Assembly (NCBI RefSeq): GCF_032854445.1
Contig: NC_088300.1
Location: 2,978,001-3,042,000, forward strand
Length of the DNA stretch: 64,000 nucleotides
Direction: 5' to 3'
Source of the DNA: Liolophura sinensis
Taxonomy: Eukaryota > Mollusca > Polyplacophora > Chitonida > Chitonidae
This document shows, piece after piece, positions 11,739-22,085 of this stretch. Made by a program: the position numbers and the translations under genes. Positions within the stretch are counted from its first letter, which is position 1. Every line of letters starts with the position of its first letter. The notes below the pieces were generated by a model. It searched no databases. It worked only from the letters and a program-made list of their open reading frames with translations, and was not told the DNA's origin.

Positions 11739-11924
11739 TGCATGTAAGTAGTCTAATCATTGTGCTACCATCAACAAAATAAAAATACCAACGGTTATGC
11801 ATTTCGTGAGGCTGGACTTTCCATGGATCGATACTACATCATGCAATAAAGGGATAGGCCACTTCAGTAAATTGGCGATTTTTATCCCTTTCCAGAAGGT
11901 TGGGGGCGGGGAGTTGTAGGAGGT

Positions 11925-11940
11925 GGGGGGGGGGGGGGGG
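11925..11940. repeat. poly-G run (16)
   Basis: Sixteen G follow the already G-rich 'gttgggggcggggagttgta'. It is a potential quadruplex on + and may vary in length. Confidence 0.9.
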
Positions 11941-12189
11941 CATTGGGAATAATAGGCGTGTGTTTGCCCGTCTGCTCGTATGTCCGTTCCACACTAAGTA
12001 TATATTTTGTATTTCGTTTGACTCATTCTCCACTAAGCACAGGAAAGCTTCTCAGATTCACAGATTTCGTAGTAGATGGTTTGAAGATGTACAGAGCAAA
12101 TTCAGTTTGTGTCCTAAATCATTTATTTCATTTTCTGTCGCCATGGAAGTAGTTAATTTCTTTCTATGTAATCTTCTTCACCTACAGTG

Positions 12190-12406
12190 AATGCTTCTCA
12201 CTGATGCGGTGGTCCTGGGTTCAAGTATAGCTTCTACTGTCTTCCTCTTCTGCGATACGTGGGAAAGTGAGGCAGCATCCTGCGGATGGTCATGGGTTTC
12301 CCTGTGGTTCTGCCTGGTTTCCTCCCACCATAATGCTGGCCGCCGTCGTATAAGTGAAATATTCTTGAGTACGGCATAAAACAGCAATCAAATAAAGAAA
12401 TAAATC
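12190..12406 (+). mobile_element. SINE copy (family 1), head degraded
   Basis: Recognisable from 'cactgatgcggtggtcctgg' onward, then 'gttcaagtatagc', 'cctgcggatggtcatggg', 'tttcctcccaccataatgct', 'ggccgccgtcgtataagtga' and 'attcttgagtacggcataaa'. It ends in a 'caatcaaataaagaaataaa' tail. The A-box head is not preserved. Confidence 0.85.
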
Positions 12407-12550
12407 TTATGTCTGTATACGGCCTACCGTAAGGAAGGTTTGTGGAATTAATATACGTTTTGTAGTTGGCACTTTAAAATGTGCACAGTGTTGTCTACTT
12501 GTATTCTAATCGTTTATATCCAGCAATGTGTATGCTTTTGATCCGTTAAC

Positions 12551-12572
12551 AAAAAAAAAAAAAAAAAAAAAA
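12551..12572. repeat. poly-A run (22)
   Basis: Twenty-two A. No retroposon body is recognised directly upstream, so this is a simple homopolymer or the tail of an eroded element. Confidence 0.9.
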
Positions 12573-13614
12573 GCCTCGTTGACGAGCGACCATTACCCTC
12601 GCATTGCCTGTGGTAAAATCGGTGATGGTTTAAAGCTTCTTGAAAATGATACGTGCTCTTTAATGCACCAGGTAAATATGGGGATTGACTCCAAATTATA
12701 TTACTTACGGTGCATGCTTGAACTCTAGTTTTACATCACTGTCATGGCGGGCATAGTTTGTACACAAATCTTGCGCAACGAATCAAACGTTTCTGTTGCT
12801 ATAGCGTGAACTCATCTGTATGCTCTTCCCAAATTAACATCATCTTCAATTTCAGAATAGTTGCATGGTTCCTTCCGTTCATGATTAAAACAGAAATTAA
12901 TGGTAGAACTCCCAAACAAGATGTCTATCGCCTGTTTGATGGTATAATCGTTTTGATTTCAATCCAAACGTTCAACGAGATCACCTCAACGAGGTTCATT
13001 GTGATGTTATATGTTCATTATTATACTCGAATAACTAGGTGATAACTAGGAAAGCGTACGGCTTTGACATGCTGATGACAGCACACTCGAACATATCGAG
13101 TTCCAGGATATTGATTGAGAGTACAGATCTGTACTTCTGAAAACTAAGCTTTGAGAAAGATCTCAGATCTAATGAAAAACACGTTTTCGATGAAAAGTAA
13201 TATATTTTGTGTTACAGAAATACCTTGACGGAATCTTTGAGTTGTCTGTTTTTTTTTTAACGAGGCTCGCGCAGCTTACTGACCCATACGTGATACATTT
13301 CCATGTTTTATACATGCAACACGTAAAACATACCAAAATTCGCCATATAAACTCACAACATAAAGCCCTCCAAGTGCAGCTACGTTTGTAATATCCTCGT
13401 GTATAACCGTTTATGCAGATTGTTTATTCACTTGTTTGAGTGTTCTCTGTAACGCGAGTTTTATGTTGGCTGCTCGTGAGCTAGAATGAGTGTCAGTGAA
13501 ATTATATCCCGTATATTCTTCATTACAACAATGTTTGACTTTTATGGAAATTGTAAAATTTTGGATCATTTCGGGAATATAGGTGATTTCTTTAATGGGA
13601 AGTTGTACATTCTT
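12573..13614. other. no gene recognised
   Basis: AT-rich unique sequence with small unsupported ORFs, the largest 94 codons at 12758-13042 on +. Confidence 0.45.
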
Positions 13615-13920
13615 CGTTCACTATCTTCCCTTGATAGAAAAATGTGTAATGTGTTGATCATTATAATAATATCCCATTTTCCCCTGAAGCGGAGCTGTAT
13701 AATATACCATAGTATTGCATGTTCATTTTATAACGATATCAGGTTTCCCTTGATTGGGAGCTGGGCAATGTATCGTCCAACAATATAAATTTTTCCCTTC
13801 ATGGGTAGCTATGCAATTTTTGTATACATTTCAACGATATCACGTTTACGCAAGATGAGCTGTTCAACATATTGTTCAATTTATATCGATATCACGTTCT
13901 CTCTTGATAGCTGTTCATAT
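13615..13920. repeat. old degenerate tandem repeat, about 50-70 bp period
   Basis: Related blocks recur near 13624, 13676, 13743, 13791, 13843 and 13895. They share 'tttcccttga', a 'gagctg' word and, often, 'cgatatca' before them. Divergence is high, so the array is ancient and no longer homogenised. Confidence 0.55.
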
Positions 13921-14009
13921 TAATATTAATCATGAAATCAGTATCTGTGTTTCTCTTAATGTGAAACTGTAATGTATATTAATTGCATTCTATTCGCAGA
14001 TTCAGGAAA

Positions 14010-14080
14010 TTGGCCACATCTGCGTTGACTATACGACGGGCGAACAAGGATTGGCCACATCTGTGTTGACTGTACGAATA
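14010..14080. repeat. two-copy direct repeat, about 42 bp apart
   Basis: 'ttggccacatctgcgttgac' near 14012 and 'ttggccacatctgtgttgac' near 14053 are followed by similar 'tatacga'/'tgtacga'. It is a simple two-copy duplication. Confidence 0.7.
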
Positions 14081-14906
14081 GAATTTGAAGCAGGTTGATG
14101 TCTCCAACAAATAGGACACAAACACAAAAAACCTTTACGTTAGCATCACGCAGAAAAAAAGAGAATCCCACAGTGAAAGTAATACGGTAAAGGATATAGC
14201 TTTCTTGAAATGCCCCAATTTGTACGTCTGAACCGACATAGCAAATTGATGCATGCAGGATGATGCGGTTTGGACATGATAATATAAAATGTCAAACTAC
14301 TAATTCAATGAAAGACGATGATACGGCTGCCATCTCATTGAAGGTATTAAAAGGTTGATCATGTGTGAGAAAGTCATCAGGTGTGGTGCAAAATAATCAT
14401 CAGAATGAAGCTGATGGAACAACATCATGCAACTTTACACGCATAACTTTCTCTGTGAATGCGTTGTAGACAATATGACGCCATCAGTTACGAGTGGAAC
14501 TTTGTGCGCATGTACGGAAATTTTGTGAAGTAACCTCTGTCCCCTTCGTCCAAGCTTGCGCATCATGTTGCAGCCATCGTGTTGATTTACATCATAGCTA
14601 TCTTCTTTTGATCTGACCATCGGTCAGTCCTTGTTTCACCATTTGTCTGCAGTGTATGACCATTAAACTGAGGCACACGTTATGCATTACGGTAATGGGT
14701 GCGACAAAGCATAATTATCCTCATAAGCGATAGCACATTCAGATTATAGAGCGGTTAGCCTATACTTAGCACACATATCCAAGATATATAGCGTTACTAT
14801 CTGATATTCCTTAATTTACCCAAATATACCTGACAATTTGGGGCAAGTCAGGGTTCGGTCGATTAACTGTCTAACCCATTAAAATACACTGCATCCCGTA
14901 TAAGAT
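14081..14906. other. no gene recognised
   Basis: Unique AT-rich sequence with only short unsupported ORFs. Confidence 0.45.
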
Positions 14907-15169
14907 TTTATTCATTTATTAGATGGTGCTTTACGCCGTACTCAAGAATATTTTATTTATACGACGGCGGCCGGCATTATGGTGGGAGGAAACCGGACAT
15001 AGCCCGGAGGAAACCCACGACCATCCGCAGGTTGTTGCAAGACCTACCCTCGTACAGCCGGAGAGGAAGCCAGCATGAGCTGGCCTGAACTCACAGCGAC
15101 CGCATTGGTGGATGCTCCTAGATCATGACGCTGCGCTAGCGCTCTAACCAACTGAGCCACGGAGGCCCC
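14907..15169 (-). mobile_element. near full-length SINE copy (family 1)
   Basis: On + it runs from the tail 'ttttattcatttattagatg' through 'tttacgccgtactcaagaat', 'acgacggcggccggcattat', 'ggtgggaggaaaccgg', 'acccacgaccatccgcaggt', 'gagaggaagccagcatgagc' and 'ctaaccaactgagccacgga' to 'ggcccc'. On - this gives a tRNA-like head with an A box (GGCTCAGTTGG) first and the tail last. Flanks 'cccgtataaga' (before) and 'cccatatatga' (after) may be an eroded target-site duplication. Confidence 0.93.
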
Positions 15170-15465
15170 GCCCATATATGAATATAACTCCCATCTGAAA
15201 TGCAGAGCCAGTTGTTCGAAAGTGAGTTAGGTAATACTGTTATTAAATCGCATTTTATATTTACTTTTTTAGCGAAATTCAGCAGCCAGTGTAGTTCTCC
15301 AAAGTCATAGTATAACTGCAGCAGTTTTAGTTCATAACATAATATTACACAATTTAGTACAAAATTGAAGACTAGGCTTAAACTTAAATCTGGTATTAAC
15401 GTTTAAACCAGTTTTGAACAACCGGGCCCAGTTAAATCCTTGAATATTGATGACAAGATTAATTT

Positions 15466-18111
15466 TGGTCAATGGTTCATTTGAGATTATTAAACATTCT
15501 TCACACCTCCATCACAAGCCGCCACCCTGTCCAGTGTGTTCTGGTTGTAGTTTTGGTGGATGGTCCATTTGAGATTATTAGACATTCTTCACACCTCCAT
15601 CACAAGCCGCCACCAAGTCCAGTGTGTTCTGGTTGTAGTTTTGGTGGATGGTCCATTTGAGATTATTAGACATTATTCACACCTCCATCACAAGCCGCCA
15701 CCCAGTCCAGTGTGTTCTGGTTGTAGTTTTGGTGGATGGTCCATTTGAGATTATTAAACATTCTTCACACCTCCATCACAAGCCGCCACCAAGTCCAGTG
15801 TGTTCTGGTTGTAGTTTTAGTGGATGGTCCATTTGAGATTATTAGACATTCTTCACACCTCCATCACAAGCCGCCACCCTGTCCAGTGTGTTCTGGTTGT
15901 AGTTTTGGTGGATGGTCCATTTGAGATTATTAAACATTCTTCACACCTCCATCACAAGCCGCCACCAAGTCCAGTGTGTTCTGGTTGTAGTTTTGGTGGA
16001 TGGTCCATTTGAGATTATTAAACATTCTTCACACCTCCATCACAAGCCGCCACCAAGTCCACTGTGTTCTGGTTGTAGTTTTGGTGGATGGTCCATTTGA
16101 GATTATTAGACATTCTTCACACCTCCATCACAAGCCGCCACCCTGTCCAGTGTGTTCTGGTTGTAGTTTTGGTGGATGGTCCATTTGAGATTATTAGACA
16201 TTCTTCACACCTCCATCACAAGCCGCCACCAAGTCCAGTGTGTTCTGGTTGTAGTTTTGGTGGATGGTCCATTTGAGATTATTAGACATTCTTCACACCT
16301 CCATCACAAGCCGCCACCTTGTCCAGTGTGTTCTGGTTGTAGTTTTGGTGGATGGTCCATTTGAGATAATTAGACATTCTTCACACCTCCATCACAAGCC
16401 GCCACCAAGTCCAGTGTGTTCTGGTTGTAGTTTTGGTGGATGGTCCATATGAGATTATTAAACATTCTTCACACCTCCATCACAAGCCGCCACCAAGTCC
16501 AGTGTGTTCTGGTTGTAGTTTTAGTGGATGGTCCATTTGAGATTATTAGACATTCTTCACACCTCCATCACAAGTTGCCACCCTGCCCAGTGTGTTCTGG
16601 TTGTAGTTTTGGTGGATGGTCCATATGAGATTATTAAACATTCTTCACACCTCCATCACATGCCGCCAACCAGTCCAGTGTGTTCTGGTTGTAGTTTTGG
16701 TGGATGGTCCATTTGAGATTATTAAACATTCTTCACACCTCCATCACAAGCCGCCACCCTGTCCAGTGTGTTCTGGTTGTAGTTTTGGTGGATGGTCCAT
16801 TTGAGATTATTAAACATTCTTCACACCTCCATCACAAGCCGCCACCAAGTCCAGTGTGTTCTGGTTGTAGTTTTGGTGGATGGTCCATTTGAGATTATTA
16901 GACATTCTTCACACCTCCATCACAAGCCGCCACCCTGTCCAGTGTGTTCTGGTTGTAGTTTTGGTGGATGGTCCATTTGAGATTATTAAACATTCTTCAC
17001 ACCTCCATCACAAGCCGCCACCCTGTCCAGTGTGTTCTGGTTGTAGTTTTGGTGGATGGTCCATTTGAGATTATTAGACATTCTTCACACCTCCATCACA
17101 AGCCGCCACCCTGTCCAGTGTGTTCTGGTTTTAGTTTTGGTGGATGGTCCATTTGAGATTATTAGACATTCTTCACACCTCGATCACAAGCCACCACCCT
17201 GTCCAGTGTGTTCTGGTTGTAGTTTTGGTGGATGGTCCATTTGAGATTATTAGACATTCTTCACACCTCCATCACAAGCCGCCACCTTGTCCAGTGTGTT
17301 CTGGTTGTAGTTTTGGTGGATGGTCCATTTGAGATAATTAGACATTCTTCACACCTCCATCACAAGCCGCCACCAAGTCCAGTGTGTTCTGGTTGTAGTT
17401 TTGGTGGATGGTCCATTTGAGATTATTAAACATTCTTCACACCTCCATCACAAGCCGCCACCAAGTCCAGTGTGTTCTGGTTGTAGTTTTAGTGGATGGT
17501 CCATTTGAGATTATTAGACATTCTTCACACCTCCATCACAAGTTGCCACCCTGACCAGTGTGTTCTGGTTGTAGTTTTGGTGGATGGTCCATTTGAGATT
17601 ATTAGACATTCTTCACACCTCCATCACAAGCTGCCACCCTGCCCAGTGTGTTCTGGTTGTAGTTTTGGTGGATGGCCCATTTGAGATAATTAGACATTCT
17701 TCACACCTCCATCACAAGCCGCCACCCTGTCCAGTGTGTTCTGGTTGTAGTTTTGGTGGATGGTCCATTTGAGATTATTAAACATTCTTCACACCTCCAT
17801 CACAAGCCGCCACCAAGTCCAGTGTGTTCTGGTTGTAGTTTTGGTGGATGGTCCATTTGAGATTATTAAACATTCTTCACACCTCCATCACAAGCCTCCA
17901 CCCAGTCCAGTGTGTTCTGGTTGTAGTTTTGGTGGATGGTCCATTTGAGATTATTAAACATTCTTCACACCTCCATCACATGCCGCCAACCAGTCCAGTG
18001 TGTTCTGGTTGTAGTTTTGGTGGATGGTCCATTTGAGATAATTAAACATTATTCACACTTCCATCACAAGCCGCCACCCCTCCCCCCCTTTCCCTCAGTC
18101 CAGTGTGTTCT
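15466..18111. repeat. 88-bp satellite array, 30 copies
   Basis: Copies begin (at 'atggtccatttgagattatt') at 15472 and every 88 bp to 18024, with no length change until the last copy, which has a C-rich insert ('cccctccccccctttccctc'). The monomer contains 'cattcttcacacctccatca', 'caagccgccacc', 'tccagtgtgttctggttgta' and 'gttttggtgg'. Diagnostic variants are attaRac (A or G), the three bases before 'tcc' (ctg, aag, cag, ttg), 'gagataatta' and 'ttttagtgg'. They identify an internal duplication (see findings). The string of 62-codon ORFs, one per copy, reflects 88 not being divisible by three and is not a gene family. Confidence 0.97.
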
Positions 18112-18128
18112 GGTTGTGGGTGTAGAAT

Positions 18129-18212
18129 CCACAAGGGCATGATGGGGTATCCTGTTCCACGAGGGCATGATGGGGTATCCTGTTCCACGAGGGCATGATG
18201 GGGGTATCCTGT
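18129..18212. repeat. 28-bp tandem repeat, 3 copies
   Basis: 'cacgagggcatgatggggta' plus 'tcctgttc' occurs three times. The third copy has one extra G. It sits directly after the 88-bp array. Confidence 0.92.
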
Positions 18213-18344
18213 AATAAGAATACCCACTCTTTATTGGACTTTAGATGAAACATTATGGTATGAATTGTAGCGGTATCTGCTAATGCTGTCTTATTAATAA
18301 AAAGAATTGAGGCATTTTCTCACAAACATTAAATAGGATACTAA

Positions 18345-18527
18345 TCACAGGACAGGACTTCAGTTCGTCTCGAGTTCGAAACCAGCTCCTGCAGGAATGT
18401 TTGCGGCTATAACCCACAAAGTTTTCCGGCCAGATACCTGATGAGATGCAATCGTTTCCCTCAGGATCAACCAATAAATGTGCTTGTCGTCATACAAGTG
18501 AAATATTCTTAAATACTGTGTAAAACC
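18345..18527 (+). mobile_element. degraded SINE copy (family 1)
   Basis: 'cgagttcgaaaccagctcct' matches the B-box region. Then come 'tttccctcagg', 'gtcgtcatacaagtgaaata' and 'ttcttaaatactgtgtaaaa'. The middle is strongly altered and the A-box head is not recognisable. It is the oldest-looking copy on this strand. Confidence 0.65.
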
Positions 18528-19245
18528 AGGTGAGGCATATCATGCACATCTATACTGGTCTACACATAAATCTGACATCACGCTGAAGCCTATCTAGGCC
18601 ACAATGCGCAGACGTAGACATAGCAATGATGAATGCTGTTAATAAACCATAGTAAACATGGGGAATGTTTAATTATGCCGTGTATTTGATTTCTTTCCTG
18701 TCCACTTTTATAGCCGTGTGTTTGTCCTGACATTAGGCCACTCTCGGTCAGTGGATCGGTCAACACTAAATGATTGATAGTCTCCGCTAGCTTATCTACG
18801 GTGGGCGATAGTCGAGCCCTTTCCGTGTAATGTGTAATTAAGTATTTCTTGGTGTTGAAAACTGGATTAACTCGTACGTCTACCCAGGATACGGTGTACT
18901 TTTGTTATGCGTATACCACAAGATTCACATGGCTGTATTATGAGGTCGATGGTCCCACTGTGGACGCCCATACTGTAATAATTATCACACTGTAGGTAGC
19001 ACTTTCTACTTGTAAAACTATTACATTATACATAGGTTCCCAGTGGCCCCAGATTGTCACATTATTACATAATGGGTAGCATTTGCCACTGTGTGTGATA
19101 TGAGTTACGCCATACAGACAGACCTGACCCAAGCATATTTCTGAGCAATAATTTAACAATCCCCCCCCTCTTTGTTCAATCTTATTACCGGTCCCGAGTG
19201 GTAGTTTGTTGAATGGCGTTTCCATTCTAATGAATGATGCACGCC
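18528..19245. other. no gene recognised
   Basis: Unique sequence between two SINE copies. An ORF of 95 codons on - (18938-19225) has no supporting feature. 'tgtcacattattaca'-like words recur near 19020-19075. Confidence 0.4.
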
Positions 19246-19606
19246 TGCTGTGGACCGGTTTCGATGGTTCATTTGCTAGAGCGTCCGCTTCGGGCGCGGT
19301 AGATCCAGGGTCGGGTCACACCTAACACTTTAAAAGAGGAAATTGTAGCTTCCTTGCTTGGCGTTCAGCATTAAAGAGATGCAACGACTAGTTGACATGT
19401 ATCAGTATAATGGTTCGGGTGGGCGGCTTACTTACCTTTGGTAAGTCGTCTCAGTTAAAGCAGCACTAGATAAAAGAGCGGTGGAAATCCGCACTGCAAC
19501 AAGGAGGCACATTACACGTACACACGCTCTAAGGACTCCTTCGTCGTCAAATAAATGAAAGATTGTTAAGAACGGCGTTAAACTCTAAATACTCACTCGC
19601 TCAATC
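19246..19606 (+). mobile_element. second SINE family, near full-length
   Basis: It begins near 'accggtttcgatggttcatt' and has a tRNA-like head: A-box-like 'tgctagagcgtccgcttcgg' and B-box-like 'gatccagggtcgggtcac'. The 3' part reads 'aaggactccttcgtcgtcaa', 'aaagattgttaagaacggcg', 'ttaaactctaaatactcact' and a CTCACTCGCTC tail. Both head and tail differ from family 1. A minus-strand fragment of the same 3' end lies at 27128-27205. Confidence 0.75.
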
Positions 19607-19672
19607 TCCGATCTTATAGGAGAGGGCCCCCATGGGAAGTTTTGAAAACACCAAAGACAAACTAGTATGCAT

Positions 19673-19978
19673 GGTTGGCAGAAACTGCAGAGTGTCCGGG
19701 GGAAACGACACAAATCGCCAGCTACAAGACATTGGTTGGCGGAAACTGTGGAGAGTCCCAGGGAAACCACACATTTCACCAGCTACAAGACAATGGTTGG
19801 CAGAAACTGCAGAGTGTCCAGGGGAAGCCACACAAATCGCCAGCTACAAGACATTGCTTGGCGGAAACTGAAGAGAGTCCGGTGGAAACCACACAAATCG
19901 CCAGTTACAAGACATTGGTTGGCGGAAACTGTAGGGAGTCCGAAGGAAACCACACAAATCGCCAGCTACAAGACAAAC
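19673..19978. repeat. 61-bp tandem array, 5 copies
   Basis: Copies start at 19675, 19736, 19797, 19858 and 19919 with 'ttggcagaaactgcagag' or 'ttggcggaaactg', then 'aaccacacaaatcgccagct' and 'acaagaca'. The flanks resemble one another: 'agacaaactagtatgca' before and 'agacaaactaatgtaca' after. ORFs on both strands are repeat-derived. Confidence 0.93.
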
Positions 19979-20177
19979 TAATGTACAGCCGCGGCGGAAT
20001 AAGTGGAAGCTGGGGGTGAGCATGAGAAATCACAGTTTGTGACGTGCACCTTTGATAACTGAGCCAGCGAGAGCACGACCTACGTCTAATGCAATCTCAT
20101 CTCAGTTCAGTAGCAAATGCTGCCCTGAACTATGGAAACCAGATAAGACCATCATCGCACCATCGCATCATCCTGCT

Positions 20178-20275
20178 ACGCTTCGTGCCATCGTGTCATC
20201 GCTTCGCACCATCGTGCCATCGCTTCACACCATCGTCCCATCGCTTCGCATCATCATGTCATTGCTTCGTGATCT
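20178..20275. repeat. 21-bp degenerate repeat, about 4.5 copies
   Basis: 'cgcttcgcaccatcgtgcca' and close variants follow one another, giving CATC-rich sequence on +. The 144-codon ORF across this block (20052-20486) is mainly this repeat and is not called. Confidence 0.8.
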
Positions 20276-20686
20276 CCGGGGAACGAACGATATTACGACG
20301 ATAAGACGATGGCCTAATCCGGCTTCCATACTGAACAGATGCTCATCTCTCATCAGAATTCTATTTACACAAATGTATTGGTGTAGAAGTGAACAAATTT
20401 TGCTACAGAATGGGCACAAAGTTTTTATTGCTACCCATAGTACACAACATAATGATTACACCGTTGGTAGAATTTGCTACCAGTAATGTAATAATGTTAC
20501 ATACTTGCCTATAGTGTATTAATTATTATATTACGGGATTTTATTACACAACAGGCGTTTACATCCTGACAATTGGTCTCATGTCTCCGCTATTGTGAGT
20601 CTTGACGATCTCAAGGTTTCCCAGATTTTGAGTTAACATGAGCTCAATGATTATACAGTTATAAAGAATATGATCATACTATTCAG

Positions 20687-20876
20687 TGTCTCTAGTTATG
20701 AGACCGGCGGTCCCACCGATTGGTCCCGTATCTCTAGTTATGAGACCGGTGGTTCCACCTATTGATGGGTGGTATCTGTAGTTATGAGACCAGCGGTCCC
20801 ACTGATTGGTCTCGTCTTTTTAGTTATGAGACCGGCGGTCCTACCGATTGGTCTCGTCTCTTTAGTCATGGTCCCG
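20687..20876. repeat. 42-bp tandem array with hairpin-forming monomers, about 4.5 copies
   Basis: Copies begin with 'tctctagttatgagacc' at 20689 and 20731, then in variant form near 20774, 20815 and 20857. Within a monomer GAGACC pairs with GGTCTC and an inner CGGT pairs with ACCG, with a short CCC loop, so each copy can form a stem-loop. A related 'attggtctcatgtctcc' lies upstream near 20572. Confidence 0.88.
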
Positions 20877-20992
20877 TCTGTATATCAGATGTAGGGAAAT
20901 AAGCAGTTTGGTAGATGCAGGAGGTTTAGCCCCAAAACTCCGGTTTCCTTCAATCATAAAACCACATGACCACCATCGTATATGTCTAAACC

Positions 20993-21815
20993 ATACAGTG
21001 TTCCTTGTTACTACTATATGAGCATCATGCACACAGTGTTCCCTCGTTTCTATTATATGAGCATCATGCACACAGTGTTCCTTTGTTTCTATTATATGAG
21101 CATCAGGCACACAGTGTTCCCTCGTTTATATTATATGAGCATCAGCCACACGGTGTTCCTTTGTTACTATTATATGAGCATCATGCATACAGTGTTCCCT
21201 TGTTTCTATTATATGAGCATAAGGCAGACAGTGTTCCCTTGTTTCTATTATATGAGCATCATGCATACAGTGTTCCCTCGTTACTATTATATGAGCATCA
21301 TGCATACAGTGTTCCCTTGTTTCTATTATATGAGCATAAGGCAGACAGTGTTCCCTTGTTTCTATTATATGAGCATCATGCATACAGTGTTCCCTCGTTA
21401 CTATTATATGAGCATCATGCATACAGTGTTCCCTTGTTTCTATTATATGAGCATAAGGCAGACAGTGTTCCCTCGTTTCTATTACATGAGCATCATGCAT
21501 ACAGTGTTCCCTTGTTACCATTATATGAGCATCATGCACACAGTGTTCTCTTGTTTCTATTATATGAGCATCATGCATACAGTGTTCCCTTGTTTCTATT
21601 ATATGAGCACCAGGGACACAGTGTTCTCTTATTTCTATTATATGAGCATAAGGCAGACAGTGTTCCCTTGTTTCTATTATATGAGCATCATGCATACAGT
21701 GTTCCCTTGTTACCATTATATGAGCATCATGCACACAGTGTTCCCTTGTTTCTATTATTTAAGCATCAGGCATACGGTGTTCTCTTGTTTCTATTATATG
21801 ACCATCAGATATACA
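20993..21815. repeat. 39-bp minisatellite, about 21 copies, with 117-bp higher-order repeat
   Basis: The monomer is 'tattatatgagcatcatgca' plus 'tacagtgttcccttgtttc'. The period is exactly 39, so long frames are open on + (284 and 339 codons) and - (202 codons). The peptides (MSIMHTVFPCFYY-like; HDAHIIETREHC-like) simply repeat the monomer. The variant 'cataaggcagacag' appears at 21221, 21338, 21455 and 21650, that is at +117, +117 and +195. I do not regard these ORFs as genes. Confidence 0.96.
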
Positions 21816-21834
21816 ACGTTTCCGTGCTTGTGCT

Positions 21835-22085
21835 AAGGAAGCTAATCCTACATCCTTCAGGCTTTGTACCAGACATACAATGTTTTCGCGCATGTGCTAT
21901 GAGGACGGCGGCCTTACAGCCTTCAGACCACCAGGCATACAATGTTTGGTGCTTGTGCTATGAGGACACCGACCTTACAGCCTTCAGACCACCAAGCATA
22001 CAATGTTTGGTGCTTGTGGTATGAGGACACCGGCCATACAGCCTTCAGACCACCAGGGACATACAATGTTCCGTTTGTGCTGTGA
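21835..22085. repeat. about 61-bp tandem repeat, 4 copies, next to the 39-bp array
   Basis: 'cttacagccttcagaccacc' followed by 'catacaatgtttggtgcttg' and 'tgctatgaggac' recurs. The word 'cataca(g/a)tgtt' resembles the junction of the preceding 39-bp monomer, so the two arrays may share an origin. Confidence 0.85.

Noticed and set aside
15466-18111. CRISPR-like array
   Set aside because: The monomers are contiguous and similar along their full length, so there are no variable spacers of constant size between short identical repeats. The sequence is eukaryotic.
15472-18142. Family of 62-codon ORFs beginning MVHLRLL
   Set aside because: One ORF per 88-bp monomer, each spanning about two monomers. 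It is a by-product of a period not divisible by three.
20052-20486. 144-codon + strand ORF
   Set aside because: Its middle is the 21-bp CATC-rich repeat and its ends are low-complexity AT sequence.
20982-22024. 284-, 339- and 202-codon ORFs over the second 39-bp array
   Set aside because: The same artefact: the peptides repeat every 13 residues, there is no unique domain, and mutually exclusive frames are equally long.
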